From JAWCQZ01 sp038869515 [NCBI: Halobacteria archaeon] (GTDB lineage Archaea > Halobacteriota > Syntropharchaeia > JACQPP01), in assembly GCA_038869515.1 (NCBI GenBank), contig JAWCQZ010000001.1, positions 277,079-341,078 on the forward strand: a stretch of DNA of 64,000 bases, given 5' to 3'. Of this stretch, positions 1 through 7,828 are shown one piece after another; the first letter of the stretch is position 1; each line of letters begins with the position of its first letter. The notes below the pieces were generated by a model. It saw only the letters and a program-made list of their open reading frames with translations. It ran no database searches and was not told where the DNA came from. A program made the position numbers and the translations under genes.

Positions 1-351
1 CGCGGAGGTCAAGCGGACCACACCGCCCCCATATTCGGGCGCCGGCGCCCGGGCCACCGGGGCGCCCAGGGCCCGGGCCAGCATCTGGGCGCCGAGGCAG
101 ATGCCGAGGAAGGGGGTCCCGGCCCGGGCGACTCGGCGGATGGCGCGCAGGGCCTGGCGCGTGGGGGCGTCGCGGTCGTTGGCGCTCTGGGGCCCCCCCA
201 GCACCACCACCGCGCCGAAGCCGCGCGGGTCGAGGGGCTGGCCCCGCCCCCGTTCCGCCACGGTGTAGGGGACCCCCCGCCGGTCCATCACATCCGCCAG
301 GATTCCAGGCCCCTCGGTGGGGAAGTTCTTGTAGAGCAGGACGGGGCGCAC
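1..351 (-). CDS. Class I glutamine amidotransferase domain protein (C-terminal part cut by window edge)
   Basis: The visible 117 codons are the N-terminal part of a class I glutamine amidotransferase of the GMP-synthase-subunit type, which hydrolyses glutamine to supply ammonia. The motif GICLGAQ near residue 85 contains the expected nucleophilic Cys, and GGPQSAND near residue 53 is typical of the fold. The catalytic His and Glu would lie beyond base 1. The start is GTG, placed directly after the TGA stop of the upstream lipoprotein gene (TGAGTG), so the two are probably co-transcribed. The acceptor enzyme cannot be named from this fragment. Confidence 0.8.
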   Translation of the reverse strand, partial: MRPVLLYKNFPTEGPGILADVMDRRGVPYTVAERGRGQPLDPRGFGAVVVLGGPQSANDRDAPTRQALRAIRRVARAGTPFLGICLGAQMLARALGAPVARAPAPEYGGGVVRLTSA

Positions 352-909
352 TCAGGCCGCCCCCTCGGGAACGCAGAAGCCTCCCGCGTCGGGAAGGGTT
401 CCCGCGGGGACGCACCGGTGCCCCGCGAGGCAGGGGAGGCGTGCGCTCCCGCCGCACGCGGGGGCGCGCTCGTCGGGCCCCGGGACGTAGAGGGTGGCGT
501 TCGCGAGTTCACTCCCGTTGACCACGACCCGGACCGCTGTGACCCCGCGCTCCAGACTCCCGACGCTGGCCGCGAAGGGGATGGCGCCGACGCACTGGAC
601 GCAGGCGGAGGGAGAGGGGTGCCGGGTGATGTCGAGAACCACCTCTCCCGGGGCAGTGCGGGGCCAGGCGGCGAGTTTGTGGCAGGGGTTCGGGACCCAG
701 ACCTCCCCGGCGACCCGAACCTCTCCCGGATTCGCCTTCAGGACAACGGGCGCCGCGCCCGCGGAGCAGTTGCCGAAGTCGTGGGCGAAGGAGAAGTTGG
801 GGAGCGGCGTCCCGGCGGGCGTCGGAGGCGCGGGCGGGGAGGGGACCGAGGCGCAGGCGGCCGCGAGGAGGGGCAGGAGGACGAGGGCGGCGGCCCGCGG
901 CGCGTCCAT
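352..909 (-). CDS. Putative secreted lipoprotein with Cys-rich tail
   Basis: The preferred ATG gives 185 residues beginning with a lipoprotein signal: a short positive end, a hydrophobic stretch and the lipobox LAAAC with Cys19. An in-frame upstream start at 957 would add 16 residues and overlap the preceding gene, and is less likely. After a Pro-rich linker comes a beta-rich domain, then a C-terminal segment with four closely spaced Cys. The central domain resembles the protein encoded immediately upstream: both have a C-x2-C pair followed by a conserved V-R-V-x-V-x-G strand, so they are tandem paralogues. Function unknown. It lies downstream of a secreted-sugar-enzyme-like gene in one operon. 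Confidence 0.65.
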   Translation of the reverse strand: MDAPRAAALVLLPLLAAACASVPSPPAPPTPAGTPLPNFSFAHDFGNCSAGAAPVVLKANPGEVRVAGEVWVPNPCHKLAAWPRTAPGEVVLDITRHPSPSACVQCVGAIPFAASVGSLERGVTAVRVVVNGSELANATLYVPGPDERAPACGGSARLPCLAGHRCVPAGTLPDAGGFCVPEGAA

Positions 910-946
910 CCGGGGGGAGGACCGTCGCGGGATGAAGCCTTTCCGA

Positions 947-1375
947 CTACCGGACATAGACCCCCTGCCGGTCCACCTCCAGGCCGTCCACCAGGACGCG
1001 GACCGTGTAGAGGTCGGGGGCGACCCCCTTGAGCCGCGCCGCGAATCCCACCGCTCCCGGGCAGGGCCCGCAGGGGGCGCGGGGCTCCCGCGTCTCGATC
1101 TCGAGGCGGATGTGCCCCTGTGCGAAGCCGGCCCGCGCCGAGAGCAGGGGGCAGGAGTCGCCGGTCGCGACGCTGCCGGTCAGGGTCACCTCCCCCGCTC
1201 CCGCGACGAGCCGGACGGAGGGCGGCCCGGGGACGCACCCCGGGGAGGCGTCGAAGGAGAGGTCGAAGGCCGGAACCGCGGGGGAGAGCGGGGGCCCGGA
1301 GGGGGCGGAGGCGCAGGCGGTGAGGAGCGCCAGGAGGGCAGCGGGCCAGACCCGGAGGGGCGGGGCGACGCTCAT
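947..1375 (-). CDS. Putative secreted lipoprotein, paralogue of the next gene
   Basis: 142 residues. The N-terminus has a hydrophobic segment ending in the lipobox LLTAC (Cys21), followed by a Pro/Ser-rich linker and a single domain with a CGPC motif near residue 102 and the strand YTVRVLVDG near residue 123. The same arrangement recurs in the downstream neighbour at 352-909. The ATG overlaps the stop of the GH51 gene by four bases (ATGA), indicating translational coupling. No family was recognised. The CGPC looks redox-like, but there is no thioredoxin fold signature around it and I would not call it an oxidoreductase. Confidence 0.65.
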   Translation of the reverse strand: MSVAPPLRVWPAALLALLTACASAPSGPPLSPAVPAFDLSFDASPGCVPGPPSVRLVAGAGEVTLTGSVATGDSCPLLSARAGFAQGHIRLEIETREPRAPCGPCPGAVGFAARLKGVAPDLYTVRVLVDGLEVDRQGVYVR

Positions 1376-2793
1376 GGCGCGAAGTCGAACCTGGTCGCCG
1401 ACGCGGCGGGGAAGGAGAACGTGAACCGGGACCTCCCGGGGGCCTCCACAGCCTTCACCGCGACCCGGTCGGACTCCCCGGCGGTGTTGCCCGCCCACGC
1501 CCCCGGGGCCACTTGGCGCGCCTCCACCCGCCCGAACTCCCACGCCACGAGGTCCACCTCCGCCGCAACGGGCGCTGCGGGGTGGCGGTTGATGACGAAG
1601 AGCCGCAGCGTCCCCCCCTCCCGGACGGCCGAAGCGTCCAGCAGCGGGACCCCCTTCCGGGCGGGAAGCCCCTCGAGGCGGGATACGTTGCAGGTCGGCC
1701 CGCGGACCTCGGCGGCCACCCCCTCGCCGAAGCCATCCCGGTAGAGCTGGAACGCCGAGTAGACCGGCGAGGTGAAGACCCCGGAGTCCGAGGCCCGGAT
1801 GAGCCCCAGGAGGTTCACCAGTTGGGCGTAGTTTCCGAGGGAGACCGCCGGCCCGAGCCGGTGGAGGGCGTGGAACATCCCGGCGGCCCAGAGCCCCTCC
1901 TGCCAGGTCCAGTCCCACCTCCAGTGGTCCCAGAGCGACCAGAGGACGTTCCACTCGTCGAGGGCGAGTTTGGCCCGCGCGCCCGACGCCTCCACGGTCC
2001 GGGCCGCGGCCCGCAGCCGCTCCTCCGCCGCGAGGGGGGAGGCGTTCAGGGAGAGGAACGCCGCGCGGCTCCGGCGCCGGGGCCTCCCGAGCAGGACCCA
2101 CAGGGAGTTGTCCACCGGGAAGTAGAAGTGGACCGCCAGGTGGTCCGCCTCCCGCCCCGCGCCCTCGAGGACGGCCCGGTTCCAGTCGGGCCAGTGGCGG
2201 GGGTCGGCGCCCACCGCCACCAGTTCGGCGTCCGGGTCCACCGCGCGCATGGTCTTCGAGAACTCGACGAAGCGGCGGACGTACTCTCCGGCCCCCATGT
2301 GGCCCGTGGCCCACCAGCCGTAGAGTTCGTTGCCTATCCCCCACAGTTTGACCCGCGGCTTCCGCCCCTTCGCATACTCGACCCACCGGCCCGCCTCCTC
2401 CGGACTCCCGGTGCCCACGTTCACGTTGACGTAGGGCTCGGTCCCGACGTCGCGGCAGAACCCGAGGAACTCGTCCGTGCCGAATTGGTTCGGTTCGGGG
2501 GGCCCCATGTTGCGCCCGAGCCGCCGCCAGTAGCTCTTCCGGACCGGCCGCCTCTCCGGAGCCCCGATGCCGTCCTCCCAGTGGTACTCGTCGGCGAAGA
2601 GTCCCCCGGGCCACCGGACGACCGGGGGGTGGAGGGCGCGGATGAGGTCGAGTACCTCCCGCCGGGGCCGGAACTTCGAGTCGAGGAGGCCCCCGTAGAC
2701 GCAGCCGTCCACGTGCTCGATGAAGTGGGAGTAGATGCGGGGGTCCACGGGGCCGGTGGAGCGGACGGGGTCCACGCGGATGCGGGCGTTCAC
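1372..2793 (-). CDS. GH51-type alpha-L-arabinofuranosidase
   Basis: 473 residues, about the family's usual length. The protein matches the GH51 retaining arabinofuranosidase pattern: a TIM barrel with the acid/base Glu156 in WGIGNEL, the nucleophile Glu280 in LALDEWN, and the N-terminal conserved segment around FIEHVDGCVYGG. A C-terminal beta domain follows from about residue 380. It would release terminal L-arabinofuranose from plant-type polysaccharides or oligosaccharides. No signal peptide is visible, so it is probably cytoplasmic, acting on imported sugars. It is first in a tight operon with two lipoproteins and a glutamine amidotransferase, an unusual set of partners. A weak AT-rich element about 30 bases upstream may be the promoter. 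Confidence 0.9.
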   Translation of the reverse strand: MNARIRVDPVRSTGPVDPRIYSHFIEHVDGCVYGGLLDSKFRPRREVLDLIRALHPPVVRWPGGLFADEYHWEDGIGAPERRPVRKSYWRRLGRNMGPPEPNQFGTDEFLGFCRDVGTEPYVNVNVGTGSPEEAGRWVEYAKGRKPRVKLWGIGNELYGWWATGHMGAGEYVRRFVEFSKTMRAVDPDAELVAVGADPRHWPDWNRAVLEGAGREADHLAVHFYFPVDNSLWVLLGRPRRRSRAAFLSLNASPLAAEERLRAAARTVEASGARAKLALDEWNVLWSLWDHWRWDWTWQEGLWAAGMFHALHRLGPAVSLGNYAQLVNLLGLIRASDSGVFTSPVYSAFQLYRDGFGEGVAAEVRGPTCNVSRLEGLPARKGVPLLDASAVREGGTLRLFVINRHPAAPVAAEVDLVAWEFGRVEARQVAPGAWAGNTAGESDRVAVKAVEAPGRSRFTFSFPAASATRFDFAP

Positions 2794-2915
2794 GACGGTC
2801 TATCGTGGGGTCGCCCGCCTTTCAATTTTGCCTGAGAACCTCCCGTCACCCGAACCCGCGGGCAACCAAGCAGGGACGGGAAAATGATTCGCCGGCGAGC
2901 ATGTTGGATCGGGCC

Positions 2916-4082
2916 CTATCCCCCGAGCGTCCCCTCGGTGATGACCGTCTCCCGGGCCGTGAACCGCCGCTTGACCATCTCCCGGATGAGGAACTCGATG
3001 TGGCCCGGTTCCACCGCCCCCTCGGGCGGAACCGCCCCCTTCACGGCGATTTTCCCGGTCGCAACCATCTGGGCCGCGATGGACATCGGGGTCCCGGTCC
3101 CCTCGTTCATTCGCCCCACGCCGGAGTAGGCCATCGTCGTCGGCCTCCCCTCCTTCTCCCCCTTCACGGTCACGCGGATCGCCGACTCCTTAGGGAAGGC
3201 GGCGAGCATCGGGTCGTTCCCCATCTTCGAGAGGAAGGCGACGACGAAGTCCACGGGCGCAATCTTGGTGCCGCGAATCTCCATCGGTTCCGAGGAGCCG
3301 AGGCCGAAGTTGCCGAGCTGGACCACCATGTCCTTGACCATGGGCGGGTTGAGGTTCAGTTTCATGCAGACGTGCTTCACCCCGGGGACGTATTTAGGCA
3401 GGGTCAGCGGCTCGGGGTGTCCGATGTGGAACACCTCCAGCGCCCCGACCGGCTTGGGAAACTCCGCGACCTCCTTGCCGGAGACGAACGCCTTGACCTC
3501 CTGGATTTTCCCGCCGTGCCAGGTGGGGACGGTCCCAGTCATCGAGTGGAAGACGTGGTAGGCCACGGCGGGCCCGCCGTTGGGGTCGGCGGCCGACTGG
3601 ACGCAGTGGATGTGGATGTCGTCGACGCGATCGAGTTTCGAGGCGCCATACTTGGCGAGGAGGTTGGTGATGCCCGGGGAGCCCCCCATCCCGGTGATGA
3701 GGGTGATTCCGGCCTTCTTCGCCTTCGCGTCGAGGTCGAGCACCTTCATCGCGACGTCGTAGTCGTCGCAGATGTCGACGAAGTTCGCCTTCGCCTCGAT
3801 GGCCGCCTCGCAGACCGGGAGGGCGAAGCGGTAGAAGGGGCCGACGGCCGAGACGCAGACGTCGTGGCCCTTCATCAGTTTCACCAGCGCCCCGCGGTCG
3901 GTGACGTCCACCGCGTGGGGGACGACCCTGGTCCTCCCGCCGCACTCCTTCGCCACCTTCTGCGCCGCGGCGAGGTTGATGTCGGCGACGTCGAGGGTGT
4001 CGAAGACGCCCGACGCGGCCATGTCCTTGATGGCGATGGAGCCCATCTCGCCGCATCCGAGAGCGAGGGCGGTGCGGGGCAT
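2916..4082 (-). CDS. Saccharopine dehydrogenase-family oxidoreductase
   Basis: 388 residues from the ATG at 4082; an in-frame TTG one codon earlier is ignored. The N-terminus has a Rossmann dinucleotide-binding motif, GCGEMGS, followed by the conserved family segments SAVGPFY near residue 80 and GGSPGITNL near residue 154. Family members are NAD(P)-dependent enzymes acting on saccharopine or other amino-acid-derived substrates such as lysine; the exact substrate cannot be read from the sequence. A TTTAAA box 26 bases upstream of the ATG implies a leaderless transcript of its own. No lysine pathway partners lie nearby, so the role is open. Confidence 0.8.
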   Translation of the reverse strand: MPRTALALGCGEMGSIAIKDMAASGVFDTLDVADINLAAAQKVAKECGGRTRVVPHAVDVTDRGALVKLMKGHDVCVSAVGPFYRFALPVCEAAIEAKANFVDICDDYDVAMKVLDLDAKAKKAGITLITGMGGSPGITNLLAKYGASKLDRVDDIHIHCVQSAADPNGGPAVAYHVFHSMTGTVPTWHGGKIQEVKAFVSGKEVAEFPKPVGALEVFHIGHPEPLTLPKYVPGVKHVCMKLNLNPPMVKDMVVQLGNFGLGSSEPMEIRGTKIAPVDFVVAFLSKMGNDPMLAAFPKESAIRVTVKGEKEGRPTTMAYSGVGRMNEGTGTPMSIAAQMVATGKIAVKGAVPPEGAVEPGHIEFLIREMVKRRFTARETVITEGTLGG

Positions 4083-4105
4083 CAAAGCGGGATGGCCCCG
4101 GGCGG

Positions 4106-4111
4106 TTTAAA
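4106..4111 (-). promoter_or_regulatory. TATA box for the saccharopine dehydrogenase-like gene
   Basis: TTTAAA on the minus strand, centred 26 bases before the ATG at 4082. That is the spacing expected when transcription starts at the start codon. Confidence 0.6.
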
Positions 4112-4177
4112 GGCTCCCGACCTGACCTTTCAGTCGGGGCGATTGGACTCCAGGGCTCCCGGAATAGGGCGCGGTTC

Positions 4178-4387
4178 CTACCTGAGCACCGCCACCAGCA
4201 TCACCACCATCACCGCGAAGGCGCACGCCACCGCCAGGAGGAGGCCGTATATCAGTTTCTCCCGCAGGCCCATCACGTCCTCCCACGTGATTTTCTGCAA
4301 ATCCTCCCACCGGCGGTCGAGCGCCCGCTTGCGGACCGCCTCCTTGTGGCGCGCTTCGTCGGCCGGGGTCCAGGGCTCGCCCGCCAT
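4178..4387 (-). CDS. Small single-pass membrane protein
   Basis: 69 residues. Residues 1-45 are highly charged and probably helical; residues 46-68 form one hydrophobic membrane segment at the extreme C-terminus, so it resembles a tail-anchored protein with its charged part in the cytoplasm. The ATG overlaps the TGA of FEN1 by one base (TGATG), so it is translationally coupled to that gene. No family recognised and no evidence for a role in replication beyond the linkage. Confidence 0.6.
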   Translation of the reverse strand: MAGEPWTPADEARHKEAVRKRALDRRWEDLQKITWEDVMGLREKLIYGLLLAVACAFAVMVVMLVAVLR

Positions 4388-5403
4388 CAGAATTGGAAGA
4401 GCGTCTTCTGCGCCTTCGCCCCGGCCGCCTCCTTGAGGCGCTCGACCGCCTTCTCGACCCGCTCGCGGGAGAAGTCGTGCTCGTCGCACAGAATCCGGAG
4501 GATGTCGTCCGGCCTCGGAGCCCGGGGCTTCAGGTCGTAGTCGTCGGCCACGTCGGGGTTGCGGAAGAACTCCTCGATGAGTCTCCCGTTCTCGATCTCC
4601 TGGCCGAGGGCCGCGAGGCACTTTTCAAGGGTCCCGTGCTCCTTCACCAGCTTCAGGGCCTTCTTCGGCCCGACGCCGCGGATGCCGGGGTGGAAGTCGG
4701 TCCCGACGAGGACGCCGAGGGCGATGAGTTGCTCCCGCGTGATTCCATGCGCCCCCAACCCCTCCTCAAGGACCACCTCCTCCGGCTCGACGTTGACGTA
4801 GAGGTTTCGGCGCGGGAGTTTCCTCCGCCCGGTGACCGCGAGGTTCCGGACCAGCCGGGGGGCCCCGAAGAGCAGGGAGTCGAAGTCCTGGGAGACCGCC
4901 GCCCAGGCGTCCCCCTTGCGCGCCATGTGGGCCGCCTGCGCCTCCCCCTCCGAGGGAGCCTGGACGGTGGCGACCCCCATCGCCTCCAGGAGACCCTTAG
5001 ACTCGGCCACGGTGTCCCGGGTGACGCGGCTGCTCGCCTGGGCCCACCGGAAGGCCTCCTCGTCATCACCCGCTCGGGCGGCCGCTTCCCACCTGACCTC
5101 GGCTTCCTGGCGGAGGGCGGCCCGGGCTTCGAGCGTCGCCCTCTTCAGGGGCGGGGGTCTCCCGTCGAAGACGAAGACCGGCCGGACGCCCGCCTCGACG
5201 AGATTGGTCGTCCGGTAGATGAGGCCGGAGAGGTGGGAGGTGACCCGCCCCTGCGAGTCGCGGAGCGGGGTGCCGTCGGGCTGCCGGATGATGCTCAGGA
5301 ACTGGTAGAGGACGTTGTGGGCGTCCACGGCCACCGTGCGCCCCTTGAGACTCTCCAGGGCGAGGGGGCGCTTCGGGAAGAGGTCGCCCAGGTCGACGCC
5401 CAT
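4387..5403 (-). CDS. fen: Flap endonuclease 1
   Basis: 338 residues, normal archaeal FEN1 length. The structure-specific nuclease removes 5' flaps during Okazaki fragment maturation and long-patch repair. Visible hallmarks: the N-terminal MGVDLGDLF with Asp27 in VDAHN, FVFDGRPP near residue 80, the metal-binding cluster APSEGEAQA and SQDFDSLLFG in the internal domain, the helix-hairpin-helix region VGTDFHPGIRGVGPKKA, and a C-terminal QKTLFQF that looks like a PCNA-interacting peptide. It is the first gene of a two-gene unit with a small membrane protein. A GC hairpin with a T tract lies immediately upstream. Confidence 0.95.
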   Translation of the reverse strand: MGVDLGDLFPKRPLALESLKGRTVAVDAHNVLYQFLSIIRQPDGTPLRDSQGRVTSHLSGLIYRTTNLVEAGVRPVFVFDGRPPPLKRATLEARAALRQEAEVRWEAAARAGDDEEAFRWAQASSRVTRDTVAESKGLLEAMGVATVQAPSEGEAQAAHMARKGDAWAAVSQDFDSLLFGAPRLVRNLAVTGRRKLPRRNLYVNVEPEEVVLEEGLGAHGITREQLIALGVLVGTDFHPGIRGVGPKKALKLVKEHGTLEKCLAALGQEIENGRLIEEFFRNPDVADDYDLKPRAPRPDDILRILCDEHDFSRERVEKAVERLKEAAGAKAQKTLFQF

Positions 5404-5425
5404 CGGTCAAACGGGGAAGGGATGG

Positions 5426-5461
5426 AAAAAAGAAGGCCCCGGGCCCGAAGGCCCGGGGCCT
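5426..5461 (-). terminator. UUCG-capped hairpin plus T tract (bacterial-style intrinsic terminator)
   Basis: On the minus strand a perfect 12-bp GC stem (5434-5445 with 5450-5461) is closed by TTCG in a C(UUCG)G context, the exceptionally stable tetraloop. It is followed by TTCTTTTTT (5433 down to 5426). It sits after the helical-repeat gene (stop at 5521) and 23-60 bases before the FEN1 ATG, so it could end the upstream transcript. The T tract might also act as a weak promoter element for FEN1. Archaeal terminators usually need only the T tract, so the hairpin is notable. Confidence 0.6.
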
Positions 5462-5476
5462 GGGGGGTTGGGGGGT

Positions 5477-5510
5477 CCACTCCGCGGCCCGGAGGCCGCG
5501 GGAGGAGTGG
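5477..5510. repeat. Inverted repeat downstream of the helical-repeat gene
   Basis: Arms CCACTCC-GCGGCC (5477-5489) and GGCCGC-GGAGTGG (5494-5510) pair with a 4-base bulge (5500-5503) and a CGGA loop. It lies between the stop of the 94-aa gene and the UUCG hairpin, giving two successive strong stems in the 3' region. Confidence 0.6.
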
Positions 5511-5520
5511 AAAAGGCCCT

Positions 5521-5805
5521 CTAGGAGAGGGTCTTGACGCTGAACCGGATGGTCCCGGTGGCGGTGACCTTGCGGTCCTCGCCGAGGTCGACGCCCACGT
5601 CGTCGAGGTTCAGCTCGACGGCGGACTCCTTGCCGGTGACCCGGTCGAGGACTTCGTTGACCGCCTTGCGCGCGTTCGTGGCGGCCTCCTCGACCGCCTT
5701 GCGGGCGTTCTCGGTGGCCTCCTCGAAGGCGTTCCGGGCGTTCTCCGAGGCCTCCGTGATGGCCTCGTTGATCCGCTCCACGAGGTTCAACTCCTGCTCT
5801 GCCAT
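5521..5805 (-). CDS. Small helical-repeat protein of unknown function
   Basis: 94 residues from the ATG at 5805. That start is chosen because AGGAGGTG lies nine bases upstream; a longer frame to 5847 would run through this ribosome-binding site. Residues 10-55 are three near-copies of an 11-residue unit of the type ENARKAVEEAT, predicting a long amphipathic helix of the 11-mer kind seen in LEA, apolipoprotein or phasin-like proteins. The last 30 residues look like a small beta segment. It has its own strong TATA box and is bounded by a strong terminator, so it is a monocistronic and probably well-expressed gene. A membrane- or polymer-surface role is possible; the sequence does not settle it. 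Confidence 0.75.
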   Translation of the reverse strand: MAEQELNLVERINEAITEASENARNAFEEATENARKAVEEAATNARKAVNEVLDRVTGKESAVELNLDDVGVDLGEDRKVTATGTIRFSVKTLS

Positions 5806-5814
5806 GGTGGTGCT

Positions 5815-5876
5815 CACCTCCTGTTCGCGCCTTTTAGACGCCATCATAACGTCTTAATTCGGAGGGGATATATAAA
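5815..5876 (-). promoter_or_regulatory. TATA box and ribosome-binding site of the helical-repeat gene
   Basis: TTTATATAT (5876 to 5868) is one of the best TATA boxes in the window. Transcription would begin near 5843, leaving a leader of about 40 bases that carries a strong AGGAGGTG (5822 to 5815). Most other units here look leaderless, so this leader is an exception. Confidence 0.65.
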
Positions 5877-5958
5877 GGTTTCGACGGCGACGATACAGTC
5901 TCTACCTCTCCCCGGCGGGGGGCGCTGCCCCCTCTCCCCCGGCCACGGCCGGAGGCGG

Positions 5959-6717
5959 CTACCTGAAAATCTGGTGGATCCTGCGCGCCCTCTCCTTGCC
6001 GATTCCGGGGACCTTGAGGAGGGCCTTCTCATCGGCCTGGGCGACCGCCTGGAGGGAGCCGAAGTGCTCCAGCAGGGCCCCCGCCACCTCCTCGCCGATG
6101 AGGGGGATGGCCGAGAGGAGGAGGCGCCGGTCGTCCTTGGTGGGGGCCTCCCACTTCCGCTTCCGCCAGTCCCGGAACCAGCGCGCCTCGGGGCTCGAGT
6201 CGTTGGCCCCCTCCGCCTCCCGCTTGAGGAGGTTCCGGAGGAGGGCCTCCAAGGCCTCGTCGCTCTCGGCGACCAACGGCGGGACTCCGTAGACCCAGAG
6301 CGCCTCCTGGAACGCCCCCAGGACCGACGACCAGAAGCGGCGGTAGTCGCCGTCCACGTCGAAGAGGGAGAGGGTGTCGAGGTACTCGGAGAAGGAACCG
6401 TGGACCACGAGGAGGGAGCGCGCGAGCGGCGCGCCGAGGACCTTTTCGGCCCTGGCGAAGCGGAGCAGCTGCTCCCAGAGGCGGTTGTCGCGGATGGAGC
6501 GGACGAAATCGGCGACCGTCTTGCGCTCGATGGCGACGCCACCCCCCTCGTTCCGGACGATGAGGAGGTCCCCCAGCTCCAGTTCCGCCCGGGCCGCCTC
6601 GAAGGGCTCCACCCCGCGCAGTCGCCCCTCCTCGATATCCCGGTTCAGGCCGGCGACCACATCCTTCGCCATCTCCAGGAGGAAGGGGCCCTCCCGTCGG
6701 TCCACCAGGATGCGCAT
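5959..6717 (-). CDS. XPF/ERCC4-family structure-specific nuclease
   Basis: 252 residues from the ATG at 6717 (MRILVDRREG). This start is preferred because it opens directly on the nuclease fold. The ERCC4 catalytic signature is present as ELGDLLI followed by IERKTVADF, and two helix-hairpin-helix motifs occupy the C-terminus (IPLIGEEVAGALLEHFG and KVPGIGKERA). This is the short archaeal XPF form without a helicase domain, which cuts 3' flaps and branched DNA, usually as a PCNA-bound dimer. There is no clear C-terminal PCNA peptide. It is the last gene of the ileS-mptE-membrane protein operon. Confidence 0.9.
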   Translation of the reverse strand: MRILVDRREGPFLLEMAKDVVAGLNRDIEEGRLRGVEPFEAARAELELGDLLIVRNEGGGVAIERKTVADFVRSIRDNRLWEQLLRFARAEKVLGAPLARSLLVVHGSFSEYLDTLSLFDVDGDYRRFWSSVLGAFQEALWVYGVPPLVAESDEALEALLRNLLKREAEGANDSSPEARWFRDWRKRKWEAPTKDDRRLLLSAIPLIGEEVAGALLEHFGSLQAVAQADEKALLKVPGIGKERARRIHQIFR

Positions 6718-6748
6718 CCAGAGGGGTCGCCCGGGACTCAAAAAGGGA

Positions 6749-7207
6749 TTAGGCCCCGAACCCCTTCAGCACCCCGAGGACCACCAGGGAGACGACCGCG
6801 ACCTCCTGGAGCACCCCCAGGGCGATGATGGGCACCGAGGTCCGCATCCGGAGGTTGAAGAGGTAGGCCACGAGGCACCCGGTCCACGCGCCGGTGAAGG
6901 GGGCGGGGATGGCGGCGGTCAGGATGAGTCCAGCGGTCCCCACCCTCCTGGAGCCGTGGCGCTCCCGGGTCCAGGCGAAGAGGCGGGTGACGATGCGGTC
7001 CAAGAAACCGAAGCGGCGGGCGAAGCGGGTGGCGGAGTCGAGGAAGAGGAGGAGGGGCAGAACAGGGACGAGGTTGCCCACCAGAGAGAGAGCGACGGCC
7101 TGCTCCAGGGGGAGGCCGAGGGCGAGGCCGATGGGGATGGCCCCCCGCGACTCCACGAAGGGGCTCATGGCGATGAGGAGGACCCAGAGTTCCGGGGGCA
7201 GGACCAT
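6749..7207 (-). CDS. Small multidrug-export-type integral membrane protein
   Basis: 152 residues with four or so hydrophobic segments. The motif ESRGAIPIG near residue 19 and the paired segment IPAPFTGAWTG near residue 100 mark the Sm_multidrug_ex (PF06695-type) family, which is related to DedA-like membrane proteins. The family name is historical; transported substrates are not established. The gene starts after a 3-base gap behind mptE and is part of the ileS operon. Confidence 0.75.
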   Translation of the reverse strand: MVLPPELWVLLIAMSPFVESRGAIPIGLALGLPLEQAVALSLVGNLVPVLPLLLFLDSATRFARRFGFLDRIVTRLFAWTRERHGSRRVGTAGLILTAAIPAPFTGAWTGCLVAYLFNLRMRTSVPIIALGVLQEVAVVSLVVLGVLKGFGA

Positions 7208-7210
7208 GGC

Positions 7211-7828
7211 TCAGACCATCCCGGCGCCTTGAAGGAGTTTCCGGGCCCACTCGAGTTTCTTCCGCTTCACCGGTCCGGCCGAGGGGTCGTCGAAGTCGAA
7301 CCCGAGGAGCCGGATGGAGGCCGCTCCGTAGGCCCGGGCGAGGAAGACGCACCGGTCGCCGTCGGTGAAGCCGCCGAAGTTCCTCAGGGAGCCGAAGGGC
7401 TCCGCCTGGGTCGTCCCGAGGACGCGCTCCATCCGGGCCACGGCCGGCAGCCGCTCCATGTTGTCCCCGTGGGCGTGGACCACCATCGCCGCCCCGCGCC
7501 GGTTCGCCTCCAGGAGGTCCTCCATCCGGCCGTCGAGGTCGGTGACGACCACCGCCGGCACCACCCCCCGGGCCAGGAGGCGCGTGGTGGCCCCGTTGGC
7601 CGAGACCACGACCTCCTCGGGTTCGAGGGTGGCGATGGCCTTATCGAGGGAGGGGCCCTTGCCGCAGACCGCGACCCGCATTCCCGCGAGGAGGGGGCGC
7701 AGGTCCGGGGCGGGCCGCCCCCTCAGCAGCCCGTCCAGCCTCCGGGCCGACTCCTCGTCCCGGGAGCGGTCGAAGCCGAAGTCGGCGAGGATTTCCCGGT
7801 AGAGCGGCTCCCACTCCCGCCAATTCAT
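7211..7828 (-). CDS. mptE: 6-hydroxymethyl-7,8-dihydropterin pyrophosphokinase, MptE type (DUF115)
   Basis: 205 residues. The conserved block CGKGPSLD near residue 55, VTDLDGR near residue 95, HAHGDN near residue 118 and the C-terminal LLGFDFDDPS identify the archaeal DUF115 family, whose Methanocaldococcus member transfers pyrophosphate to 6-hydroxymethyl-dihydropterin in pterin biosynthesis. The activity is known for the family and inferred here. The ATG overlaps the ileS stop by four bases (ATGA). Confidence 0.85.
   Translation of the reverse strand: MNWREWEPLYREILADFGFDRSRDEESARRLDGLLRGRPAPDLRPLLAGMRVAVCGKGPSLDKAIATLEPEEVVVSANGATTRLLARGVVPAVVVTDLDGRMEDLLEANRRGAAMVVHAHGDNMERLPAVARMERVLGTTQAEPFGSLRNFGGFTDGDRCVFLARAYGAASIRLLGFDFDDPSAGPVKRKKLEWARKLLQGAGMV

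Noticed and set aside
947-2614. Long minus-strand frame of 555 codons across the GH51 gene
   Set aside because: Only its last 142 codons, from the ATG at 1375, match a real protein; the rest is a shadow of the GH51 gene.
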